Below the pieces are notes generated by a model. It was not told where the DNA came from. It worked only from the letters and a program-made list of their open reading frames with translations, and did no database searches. A stretch of DNA of 64,000 bases from Ptychodera flava. Its lineage: Eukaryota; Hemichordata; Enteropneusta; Ptychoderidae. The stretch is from contig NC_091930.1 of NCBI RefSeq assembly GCF_041260155.1, forward strand, positions 49,149,402 to 49,213,401. The letters are read 5' to 3'. The position numbers and the translations under genes are program-made. Shown here in pieces: positions 37,202 through 47,213 of the stretch (its first letter is position 1; every line of letters begins with the position of its first letter).

Positions 37202-37534
37202 ATTGTACATCCAATTCTCGTTTTGGTGAATCAAATGTTTGTCCTGAAAAATGCTCATTGGTAGCGATACAGAAATATGAAACGCCGTTTTGTTTATATG
37301 TTAAATTGATGTGAAGTTTTTCTTCTGAAATTGTCCCATTGAATTGTCCTTGTCGGTGTTTTGCTAGATTCGATGACGTGATTTCAATCCCATCCACGTA
37401 CCACGATACATCGGCGGATGGATTACTGCTACAGGAAGTAAACTGAAGTGTCAAGGATGAGTGAACTATAGATTCATTTCCGGGAGTCGTTGTTGTTAAT
37501 TGTGTGCGGCAGTTTTCAGGTTGGTTTGGTGGAA
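37202..37534 (-). CDS. Gene B Ig domain 6 exon
   Basis: 333 nt, phase 1-1. VPPNQPENC start, LTLQFTSCSSNPSADVSWYV (strand B Cys and strand C Trp), then KLHINLTYKQNGVSYFCIAT (strand F Cys), ending ELDVQC. Similar to the next exon (Ig5), which shares SCSNPAS.ITW, so the two arose by duplication. Fully open. Confidence 0.85.
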
Positions 37535-37751
37535 CTGTAAATGATGGATAATAAAACATAATAAATGTTCTCTTTCTTGAGAATATTAACCATTTCCCTT
37601 TTTCCAAAATCACTCATGTTGTTTCTTTAGTTACTCTAAAAAAGGTCATTGGAATAAATTATCTCAGTTGATTTTGAAGCAAATCCTGACCAACATACAA
37701 TTTACGTTTGAGGAAGAGTTTCATTCTACATGAAATAATTCATATCCTTAC

Positions 37752-38081
37752 AGAAAATTGACAGAGTCATATCCTGTGACAACACACCATCTGCATCGTA
37801 GAAGTGCGGATTCTTTGCCGAACATTGTATCTTTCCTGCATTATCATCAGCTTTAAGTTTCATATGTATTTGTTCCTTCGTTTTAAATCCACTGCGACAG
37901 CTACTTTCTTCGGTTATCGTCGTTACGTTGACGATAATATGATGTTCTTGTAAAGGTAAACCGTTGACAAACCACGTAATGTTTGAAGCTGGATTACTAC
38001 AGCTTGATGTGTACGTTACTGTCAAAGGCTCGTTTGTCTTCTGAGTTGTGTTTCCGGTTAAATAGACCTCCATTGGTGTAT
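37752..38081 (-). CDS. Gene B Ig domain 5 exon
   Basis: 330 nt, phase 1-1. TVTYTSSCSNPASNITWFVN (strand B Cys, strand C Trp), then KLKADDNAGKIQCSAKNP (strand F Cys), ending LSIFC. The donor is GTAAGG. Ig5 and Ig6 belong to the same subtype with a CSSNP-type B/C loop. Confidence 0.85.
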
Positions 38082-38467
38082 CTTTAAAAACCAGAATAAA
38101 GTATAAAAAATTTTTCGGTAGGTTGTGTTATGCACATTTCAGTTCAGGTGATTGATAGAAATTGGGTTCAGATGTACACGTAAATAAAAATTACGACAAA
38201 ACAATGGTGATTTTATGTAATACGTAAAACTAATTCGAACGTTAGAAGCTATACCATAGGAGCACTTGTTACATTTTGATAAATTAAGGGTAAGGAATGC
38301 AATCAAAATAGGACATTCATGTAATGGTAATTTTCTAAAAATTGAAAGTGTCACACAATCCTCAAGTAATGAAATATTTAATTTTTATTAAAGGAAGACA
38401 GAAAAGTGATCATTATCGCAAATAATAATCTGAAAGAAATTTTGCTAAAAACATTTTGAATTCACAT

Positions 38468-41112
38468 GAGAGAAAATGCCGAGAGAGTTCGACCGGTGAC
38501 CTCTCTGTTAATTTTATGCAGGAAATTACAATATCAATGCTTGGTCGAATGACGTATTGCCTTGAGGGCGGGATAGCCAGTGGTATAGGGGGAGGAGTAC
38601 CTTCAAGATAGTGATAAGTGGTGCGGATTACCGTCGCCTAGGTGTCTGGCGTATACGCGTGCCAAAAGACACCTATGGTTGATTTTCGGTTGACCAGTCT
38701 GATGGCACAGTTGCAAATACCTGGACTGAACTATTCTGTATTTTGTAGGTGTCGTTGGCACTTTGACAATAAAAGTAAAGATGCACACATATTGAGTTTA
38801 TTGTCTTGTTTATGAGCGGCCAGTATTTCCAACGGCATAAATTGTGTGCATTTGCCCTAGAATAAATGATTTCGAATAAAACATCGCGAATGTAACACTC
38901 AATTGCCCCAAAGAGCCATGGAATCGCCCGACTTCGATATGAGCCTACAGAAATTTCAAAATGCCAGATGACTTTATTTTTATAAACATAGACAGTATAG
39001 CGAGAACTGTCTATGGTAGAAGAGAAGAGAAGAGTTCAATGGCTCAATGGCTCCCCCCAAGTGTTTACACGACCGAAAGTGCGAGGTAAGTTGATATTGT
39101 ACACTTTAAAAATGCGATACGTTATCTCGTCACATGCACCCGTCCTTTACATTTGTTTTTTTTTTTTCAATTACTGTTTGTCAGTGATTTTATATGGCAA
39201 GAGCCATCTTCGGCATTCAAAAACCATTTTTTGGCTTTTTATGTCTACCCGTTTTGTTAATGTTGTTGATGATGATATATTGTTGGTGGTAGCGGTGGCG
39301 GTATTGCTGTTTTTATCCCTGAAGTTATTGGTTTTATAGTTCTGGTGTCAAACTTCGAATAAATTGCCAAGTACCTTGACCAAAACCTAAGTGCCCGCTA
39401 TTGATATGCGTCGTAAGGTAACAAGTGAGAACGCCCCACGCCTCGTCCGAGAAACGGCCCCGCGGCAGCACGTGAATCGTCGCGATGACAAAGCCTGCTT
39501 GTACCAGGCAAACGAATTTCAATAAAACAGTAATAGCAAAAAGCGAAGCCGTAGCTGCACAGACTATATTCTGTGTTCGATGACAAGAAAGTAATCAATC
39601 GAGTATGCAAAATACACGTGTAGCTTAGTTTTGACAGCGATCCCTGGCGACAGGGCTCTGGTGCGGAGACACAAAGCTCGCTTTGGTTTACTTGATCTAG
39701 CGTCTTTCCCCGCTGTGCCACCCACATAAAATATAATTATTAAGATGAATGTTTGGATACAAATCTAAGTTTTCAAGGGTCGGATGGGAGGCTTTCATTT
39801 CGTAGTGAGGCGGGTTAAGTTGCGTTGCCAAACTTTATTGTGAGGCCGTTTTTGGTGTGTGGCCGTCCCCGTCTCGGGCTGTTCTCGGAGCGGGGACGTT
39901 TTCTCTGGTTTTCCGTCAATGTTTTCCACCACGGACAAATGGTAACAACACTGAACAAAACCTGAATTATATGCTTGTCAAACCAGTTTGTGTCAGTGCC
40001 GCCGGTCACGCGCACCACCCAAAAGTTTGACCGTCACTTAATATCGAACAGTATTCAAAGAAACAGTCCTACTAATTACTGCCGTCCCTGCCCGTCATTC
40101 TTCTAGCAATGCCCGTCACGAAATTGGCCTTTTCAATACAGTAATAGGTCGATATCTTAATATTCCACAACATTTGTTTGTGATATAAACTTATAAAATC
40201 ATAGTCCAGGGCCCCCAAACCGCCGATCGATTTACGACCCGATAGTTATGCCACTGACGCTGATATTCACCGTTGGTTGCCTGTGTGTGCGTACATGGAC
40301 AGTCTGCATAGCCCTTGAATGTGGTCTCGGTTTTGATCAAACTTACAATTAAGGAGTATATATCAAAACAGATAAATGATTTATGTTTTCACATGGATTC
40401 ACAAAAAGTTTCGCCCCGGTGTTCATTTTGGCCTGGAATTCCATCTACCCACCCTTTGCAGAGTAGTAAGCTTATTGGGCAAGTAAACATGGATGCGCCG
40501 GTGCGATTCAACGATCAACCTGTATATCAAAAATTTTACGGCTCGGACTATGATTTACAAGTGTATATAGAAAGTATAAGGCGCGGGGTATTATATATTG
40601 ACTGATTACTGTAGCTATGATAGGCTACATTCAGGACGGGCAGCGACGGGCAGTAATTAGTAGGCAAAACAGGTGGTTTTCACCGTGGGCAGAACTCGGT
40701 GCAATGATACTGAACATTAATTAAGCCCGTCACCTTGAAGGTAATACTGTAAGTGAAACAAGGACTTCAAACGCACGATGATACAAACGACACCACAAGT
40801 GAAACGTACACATAGAAATACACGCGTTCCTACGTTGTGCCCACCCGGGCCACGCGATTAAAATATGACTGATACTGCTGGATAGTGTTAATTGGGTTGG
40901 TAAACAGTCAACTAATAGTTTAATTGACTACCTGGGTGATTGGCAGGTCGTGTCCAACGACGCATATGCAAAGCAGGCCAAAAGACAAAAGCCCCCAAAG
41001 TTATTGACAGCTGGCCAGGGGTCACCATGAATACGTAATGAAGCTTCACTACGCAGAAACTGCGTAGTCAAGCCCTTCTTAACCGGTCAAACTCTCTCGG
41101 CATTTTCCGGCA
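38468..41112. mobile_element. Possible 2.65-kb DNA-transposon remnant with inverted ends
   Basis: The left end contains AAAATGCCGAGAGAGTTC then GACCGGT (38472-38496). The right end holds its reverse complement (ACCGGTCAAACTCTCTCG then GCATTTT, about 41081-41107) with one or two mismatches. No transposase frame was recognised. Without it the intron would be about 650 bp. Confidence 0.5.
40068..40664. mobile_element. 597-bp MITE-like element with 30-bp inverted ends
   Basis: The left end (CCTACTAATTACTGCCGTCC, 40068-40096) and the reverse complement of the right end (40635-40664) match over about 29-30 bases with one substitution and one gap. The interior carries a 96-codon plus-strand open frame (40315-40605) with no known domain. 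A target duplication is not clear (AAACAG lies near both ends but not flush). Confidence 0.65.
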
Positions 41113-41172
41113 TGATTTCTTTCTATATTTGTGTGTCATTCAGGCATTGTGTCATTTTTGCCATTTTACTCA

Positions 41173-41221
<49 letters not shown>

Positions 41222-41234
41222 GTCTGTCTCTGTC

Positions 41235-41281
<47 letters not shown>

Positions 41282-41302
41282 GTCTCTCTCTCTCTCTGTC
41301 TC

Positions 41303-41363
<61 letters not shown>
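41173..41363. repeat. (CTGT)n(CT)n microsatellite beside a splice donor
   Basis: A compound repeat of about 190 bp. In gene B's transcript it reads (GA)n(ACAG)n and begins 17 nt after the Ig4 donor. The long open frames on both strands over it are artefacts. Confidence 0.95.
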
Positions 41364-41368
<5 letters not shown>

Positions 41369-41379
41369 TATATACTGAC

Positions 41380-41646
41380 ATAGTACATCAAGGTATGTAT
41401 GATTCCACCCATGTCCGTATCCATCAATTTCATCACAAAAAGTGTTTCGCACTGTGCAATTGTATATTCCACTATCTGATATTTGCACGTTCTGCAGTGT
41501 AAGTGTACGTCCATTCACCACAGAACCACTTGGCGTAATCCACTGAAATGTGTCAACATAAGGCATGGCCTTTGCATCGCATTGCAACAACGTGTCATCT
41601 CCTTGTTTCACTTGTTGAACCGGAGGCGTTTGTACCTTTGGCTCAT
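41380..41646 (-). CDS. Gene B Ig domain 4 exon
   Basis: 267 nt, phase 1-1. EPKVQTPPVQQVKQGDDTLL then QCDAKAMPYVDTFQWITP (strands B and C), TLTLQNVQISDSGIYNCTVR (D.G.Y.C), ending YLDVLC. Acceptor CTCTTCAG; donor GTCAGT, positioned like the ..EC/..QC ends of neighbouring exons. Confidence 0.87.
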
Positions 41647-42763
41647 CTGAAGAGGAAAAAAGAAACATGAAGATATTTTATAATGACACAGTTTCCACCT
41701 GTCCTAAAGTTCCTTAATTTTATGATTATACTTTCGTATTGGAATGTGCCGACCGAGTTGAACACATCTACCCACGTATATTCAAAAATTATGACCCATT
41801 GTGAAGGATTTTTTCGACAAGGTTTCGGCAATTGCACCCTTATTCTGTTAGACGTGAACATTTTCTGAAAGTCCTGGACATTTGCTCTTTTCTTGACTAA
41901 TGTTTAGAGGATTTTCAGAGGAAAAATCGACCCATGTTTAGGGAATTTGTCGTGAAAACGCGACACATTAGGGCTGCACATACCCACACACCTTTTCTAT
42001 GAGAGTACCCCCCGGGATTTAAATAAAGTAAAAGAAGAAAATATCGTTAAGTCGAAAATAGTGCCCCTGATTGCTGTCTTGTACAAGAATATTTTGTGCA
42101 GAGATCTCACTGGTTTCAATGTTATCTTATGTCTTTTAAGTCATATTATATACATCAACATTGCTGCCAAGGGAACAAAAAGAGATTCGTATGGACGGCA
42201 AAATTAACGGCAGCAAATGAATTCCAGCAATCGATAGTACTGTAGTCGAGTTAATTACAAAATAAATTGTAGAAGTTTGAGTGACATGTTAGACGAGTTC
42301 GATTAATAAAATGTGAGACTAGCATTGGGATTCTAACCTCTATATGGAACATTGCAACTCCCTCTTGAAACTTGTTCTCGTGGCGTTCAGGTTGAAGGTA
42401 GAGCTTGCAATTCTTAAAGTGCTTGTTGCGAGCCCGGCAGCGGTGCTATTTTTTGTTAAAAAGCATTGTAGCTAAGAAGTAACACTTTCTCTCACAGTCA
42501 TTCATGAAATGTTCCTTTTACATAGGTTATAAAAATATTGAAGAATACGTTGACCCTTCTTTTCAATCGTTTTACCCTAAATTTCCAAACCCCATTCCTT
42601 ATTCCAATCCCCAAAATAATTAATCTCCCCTCATTGAAAGTAACCTTTGACTCCATTTCCATAAGTACACACATTTTGACGTCATTATTTTGTGGCTATA
42701 CCACTGTAAAATGGTGCTACTGAATATTGCAATGAAGATTATGGGTTCAATTAATGTACTTAC
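41647..42763. other. Gene B intron between Ig3 and Ig4 exons
   Basis: No additional exon or repeat recognised. Confidence 0.5.
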
Positions 42764-43033
42764 ACTCAACACGTACTTCAGTGTGACTTAGACTCTCCCC
42801 TTGCCTTCCATTGAAATATGTGTTGTACACTTTACATACATAGACTCCGCTATGTTTCACTGGATTAACCTTGTTGATTATCAGAGGGTTTTGCTCTGTA
42901 AACGAGTCTCTGCCCGGAATTTTCCATTGAAGAGCAGCCAGAGTTGGCTTACCCGGTACATATTCACAATTCATCCTAAGTTTTGTTCCCTCCTTTACAC
43001 ATACAGATGATTGATTTGTTGCTAAAGGAGGAT
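42764..43033 (-). CDS. Gene B Ig domain 3 exon
   Basis: 270 nt, phase 1-1. VCVKEGTKLRMNCEYVPG (strand B Cys), ALQWKIPGRD (strand C Trp), NKVNPVKHSGVYVCKVYN (strand F Cys), ending HTEVRVEC. Acceptor TTCAAACAG, donor GTAAGT. Fully open. Confidence 0.87.
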
Positions 43034-43765
43034 CTGTTTGAATGACAAACATGAAAATGACAAGAACAGCAGCATCACTAACACAAACAACATCAACAAT
43101 AACAAAATCAACAGAACAACGTTTGTGTGAAGGAATTACTGACATTTCTATCTTTTGAGGGAAGTAGCAATGCTATTCAAAACGAACAAATTAAACTGCA
43201 AAACTGCTTTCACTTAGGAAGAGATATTGCATTGAAATAAATATTAAGAGTACTATGATTTCATAAAGATATGATTTAATTATCATCATTGGAATAAGGA
43301 TTATTAAAACCTTACCCTCGTCGGTTTCAATTGACACTGAGGTTGTAACAAAATAACACAGTCGAACGTGAAACACATTCGCTGGCCGGCCGGCACTTCA
43401 TTAATAGATCCATGCTTGACTGCACATTAATTGTGGTAAATGATATGGCAAAGAGTCAACCCTGTCTTCAGAATGTACATAATTTTGTTTTTAATTAGAT
43501 GCCTTAATTGCAGGTGCAGACTCTAGTACGTTATATAGCAGAGTGTGCTGTGGCCAAGCGAATTCTGGATAGTCCGCAGATTGGAAACGATCTGTCATAT
43601 TACACTCAGTGTGTAAAATAACAAGGTGCACAGACCCTATTTGTGAAATTATTGTGCGTGATCAAGCTTATTCGATTGGTTTCGAATTTCTACTGCTCAA
43701 AAAACAAACATCTTCCAAAGATTTATGGGGACCATAGAAGAATAAAGTTTAAGAAATGAACTTAC
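43034..43765. other. Gene B intron between Ig2 and Ig3 exons
   Basis: No additional exon recognised. Confidence 0.5.
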
Positions 43766-44056
43766 ACTGAACATATGGTGTAATATTACTTAAACAAGAA
43801 ATGGACGAGGAACTTCTACTATGTTCTAGTCTATAGCTGAAAGAAACACCATGATCATCTTTTGTTATCTTTGTCTTTATACCGAGGGGACTGTTGCCAA
43901 TGATGAGTTTTACTTCGTTTTTATACCACACGAGTCTTCCTGGTGGCGTGATATTTTCAGTCTTTAGGCTACACTGTAATGTTACCTCAGTGTTTTCGAT
44001 GACTCGATTATATTGCACTATACCATTGACTGCTGTACATACAGGGTCGTCGGGAT
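43766..44056 (-). CDS. Gene B Ig domain 2 exon
   Basis: 291 nt, phase 1-1. DPVCTAVNGIVQYNRVIENT, EVTLQCSLKTENITPPGR (strand B Cys), LVWYKNEVKLIIGN (strand C Trp), then YRLEHSRSSSSISCLSNI (strand F Cys), ending PYVQC. Acceptor GCTAACAG, donor GTAAGT. Fully open. Confidence 0.85.
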
Positions 44057-44303
44057 CTGTTAGCAGAATTATTGGACACGTTAATCCGGTATCAAATAAA
44101 ACTGATGTTGAATTATATTCATTAAGATTGCTAACAATTTGAGGCCAAATGAGGTTTGCATTCACAGTGTGTGACGATGTGCTTCTTTTCATATGTAGCT
44201 GACGTACATTTTAGAACTAGAAGTAGGTTACTCTCTGATGAAGGTTTATCATATCGACATCCGTTTTTAGAAGTCTTGGCCATAGGACGAAGAGGAAACT
44301 TAC

Positions 44304-44633
44304 CTATAACAGTAATGTTTGCAGTAGCAGACCTCAGTGCATAATGTGTACAATGCCATTGTCCACTACTTTCTTTAGTCACCTTCAAGATGACCAGGTT
44401 ACCTTCTTTCTTTGATTTATCACCAATAACGTTACAGCAGTCATTCACTGAAGTACCATTGATGGCTATCCATTCATAGGCAGATTTACCATCAGTTTTA
44501 TGTTTTCTCCACCCAGGAAGAAGAACTCGCGACGTGTGCTCAGAGTAATTCAGAGAACAATTCAGTGTCAATGTATCTCCTTCTCTGACGTATGCATCTT
44601 TTGGTGTAACTGCCCAAGAAATCGAACACGTCA
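44304..44633 (-). CDS. Gene B Ig domain 1 exon (V-type)
   Basis: 330 nt, phase 1-1. SISWAVTPKDAYVREGDT, LTLNCSLNYSEHTS, PGWRKHKTDGKSAYEWIAIN, GTSVNDCCNVIGDKSKKEGN, SSGQWHCTHYALRS, ending ITVIG. Close paralogue of gene A's 789-1121 exon and more distant relative of gene C's 62553-62909 exon. Acceptor CAAACAG; donor GTAAGT. Confidence 0.87.
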
Positions 44634-45440
44634 CTGTTTGAATAATAGAGGATAAATATTTGAAATGAAAATAAATTTATTCAAAATTTATTTGCTTTTT
44701 CTTTTTTCCCCGTGAATCTATTCTTATATGCTTGATGCAAGTCGAAAAAAGATACTACAGAAAATATACGCATATCATCATACAAGTGTTATTTATTTTC
44801 TGAGCTGCGAGAGAATCTTTGATTTGACGTTTTCAAAACGTAGAAAATAAGAAACTAAATGTAGCTCTTATTCAATATTAGACATTAAAGTCGATTAATT
44901 TATTTAAATGTTCTCAGTTTTTCAAATATATTTCATTTTTTTCACGAACATGATATGAGTGTGGCGATTACGTCCTAAGCTGAAGGCTATAATGTCACAT
45001 TATGAGCCAGTATGACAATACTCAATACAAAAAAGCTTAAAGAGAGCAACCAAATGCAAATATAACATGGGTTATACGGCAGTACGTTTGTAAAGCATTC
45101 CCTGTTTGTAATATACTGCAAAGTAATTTCTTTTGTATATTATTACTATTTAAATTTTGATTATTTTATGCCTTTTAATTATAATATAACTCTTAAATCT
45201 ATACAAGTTCATTTGAAATTGTCTTCATCAAATGAAACCCCAAAAAGTTAACATTCCTGAAAATAGAAGAAGTCCTAGCGATTGTTGAGGTTAATTTACT
45301 AGAAGCTTGATGGTTGGTGTTTGGTTCAAGAGCAGACATACGTGTTGGTATAGTTAACAAGCCAATGAGCCTAGTACGTGCCAATATAATCTCAATGAAT
45401 TAAAATATATCTCGAAGGCAGACATTTGAATACAACTTAC
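44634..45440. other. Gene B first intron (3' part)
   Basis: No exon recognised. The 1-kb tandem duplication begins near 45213. Confidence 0.5.
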
Positions 45441-45509
45441 CTGGTCTCATGATATAGACAAGTACAACAAAATTAGTGATATTGTACCTGTTAAATGCAC
45501 TGTATCCAT
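45441..45509 (-). pseudogene. Gene B signal exon, proximal copy (frameshifted)
   Basis: Homologous to gene A's signal exon (2602-2671) but 69 nt instead of 70: one base is missing in the hydrophobic core (gene A TGTTAGTTGTAC, here TTTTGTTGTAC). From the ATG the frame reads a hydrophobic start (MDTVHLTGTISLILLYLSIS) and then TGA before the GTAAGT donor. The exon as it stands cannot deliver a signal peptide in frame with the Ig exon at 44633. Confidence 0.78.
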
Positions 45510-46441
45510 AAGGGAGCAATCTGATGAAATTAGGCAAAAGATAACATTTAATGACATCGTGCACAGCCTTTGATAAAAATGTAATGAGAGAAAGTCCATG
45601 TTTTATGTTACCCGCATATGCTTAGTAACGGCCTCTGCTGCGATAACCAAAATGTTTCCTATAAGTAATTGTATTTATTTTTCGGTTTCTGTTATTTTTC
45701 CACCTTTGTGAACGTGCACCGTGGTCAGAGATTGTTTATAGTGTCATTGTATGAGTCACTGCAATCTCTAACGCTATAGACTCAAGCTGTCCCCGCCTTG
45801 CCGATTTCCTTTTCAAATGTTTCACTGCTAACTGTTTTACTTTACCGATTGAACAAAGCACAACATTAAGCTACAGTCTGTTTCCAATTGATTTTATTGT
45901 TTTTCTTTCCTGTTTTTCGCTCATGTGTTCACACACATTGGCTAATGTCATAGCGATGTCTGTCTGTCTGTCTGTCCGTGCGTGTGTGTGAGTGTGTGTA
46001 TGTATATCTGTTCAAACGATAACTCAAAAAACGTCTGAACAGATTCAAGTCAGATTTGATACACAGGTATCATGTGTTATTTACAAGAACTGGTTAGATT
46101 TTGGTTAGCGTGGCTTGAATATCAATGAAGTTATGCAATATCATTTTTTTTTCGTACAATTGTTACCTTATGGAGACGGTAATAAACAGTGTAGACATAT
46201 ATACTACACAAATTTGAAATTATCTTCATCACTTTAAACCCCAAAAAGTTAACATTCCTGAAAATAGAAGAAGTCCTAGCGATTGTTGAGGTTAATTTAC
46301 TAGAAGCTTGATGGTTGGTGTTTGGTTCAAGAGCAGACATACGTGTTGGTATAGTTAACAAGCCAATGAGCCTAGTACGTGCCAATATAATCTCAATGAA
46401 TTAAAATATATCTCGAAGGAAGTCATTTGAATACAACTTAC

Positions 46442-46510
46442 CTGGTCTCATGATATAGACAAGTACAACAAAATTAGTGATATTGTACCTGTTAAATGCA
46501 CTGTATCCAT
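46442..46510 (-). pseudogene. Gene B signal exon, distal copy (same frameshift)
   Basis: Identical in sequence to the proximal copy, with the same missing base and the same TGA. The lesion therefore predates the duplication, and two copies agreeing argues against a sequencing error. Confidence 0.78.
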
Positions 46511-47213
46511 AAGGGAGCAATCTGATGAAATTAGGCAAAAGATAACATTATATGACATCGTGCTCTGCCTTTGATAAAAATGTAATGAGAGAGTAGTCCG
46601 TGTCTTATGTTATCGCATATGCCTAGTAATAGCCTCTGCTGCGATAACCAAAATGTTTCCTATAAGTAATTGTATTTATTTTTCGGTTTCTGTTATTTTT
46701 CCACCTTTGTGAACGTGCACCGTGGTCAGAGATTGTTTATAGTGTCATTGTATGAGTCACTGCAATCTCTAACGCTATAGACTCAAGCTGTCCCCGCCTT
46801 GCCGATTTCCTTTTCAAATGTTTCACTGCTAACTGTTTTACTTTACCGATTGCACAAAGCACAACATTAAGCTACAGTCTGTTTCCAATTGATTTTAACG
46901 TTTTTCTTTCCTGTTTTTCGCTCACGTGTTCACACACGTGGGCTAATGTCATAGCGATGTCTGTCTGTCTGTCCGTGCGTGTGTGTGAGTGTGTGTATGT
47001 ATATCTGTTGACACGATAACTCAAAAAACGTCTGAACAGATTCAAGTCAGATTTGATACACAGGTACCATGTGCTATTTACCAGAACTGATTAGATTTTG
47101 GTTAGTGTGCCTTGAATATCAATGAAGTTATGCAATATCATTTTTTTTTCGTACAATTGTTACCTTATGGAGACGGTAATGACAGTGTAGACATATATAC
47201 TACACAAAATTCA

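Larger units (their letters stand above)
38082..41379. other. Gene B intron carrying a 2.65-kb inverted-repeat-bounded insertion and a microsatellite
   Basis: A 3.3-kb intron between Ig4 and Ig5 exons. Inside are inverted sequences near 38468 and 41112 and a nested 597-bp element (40068-40664). The right end is a (CTGT)n(CT)n run reaching to 17 nt from the Ig4 donor. Open frames at 39013-39339 (+) and 39398-39727 (-) have no recognised domain. Confidence 0.55.
16572..46510 (-). pseudogene. Gene B: decayed Ig/FN3 receptor tyrosine (pseudo)kinase, about 18 exons
   Basis: Minus-strand exons read in order give signal peptide, seven Ig domains, one FN3 domain, a membrane helix, two juxtamembrane exons with Tyr-Glu-Ser-Ile motifs, and a tyrosine kinase domain split over seven exons. 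Nearly all exons have canonical splice sites and compatible phases (ectodomain exons all 1-1), which is strong evidence for a single gene. A related cell-surface receptor would bind a ligand outside and signal by tyrosine phosphorylation inside. Here the kinase has lost the glycine loop, HRD Asp, catalytic-loop Asn and DFG. There are also four frame lesions: signal exon 1 nt short in both copies, Ig7 exon 302 nt, the exon at 17464-17573 one base too long, and the exon at 16776-16871 one base too short. The other ectodomain exons are fully open. I judge it a recent pseudogene; an expressed decoy receptor is the alternative. Terminal exon(s) past 16572 were not found. Confidence 0.78.
45213..47213. 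repeat. Tandem duplication of a 1001-bp unit containing gene B's signal exon
   Basis: The unit at about 45213-46212 is repeated at about 46214-47213 with few differences; landmark offsets (signal-exon ATG, exon end) are exactly 1001 bp. Each unit holds the signal-peptide exon, a CTGT/GT simple repeat and the motif ATAACTCAAAAAACGTCTGA. A few substitutions and small indels separate the copies, so the duplication is recent but not brand new. Confidence 0.92.

Noticed and set aside
41112..41502. Long SLSLSL/RERERE open frames on both strands (also at 14660-14984, 33707-33904 and 62871-63170)
   Set aside because: They are translations of CT/GA and CTGT microsatellites. Only the flanking Ig exon sequence is real.
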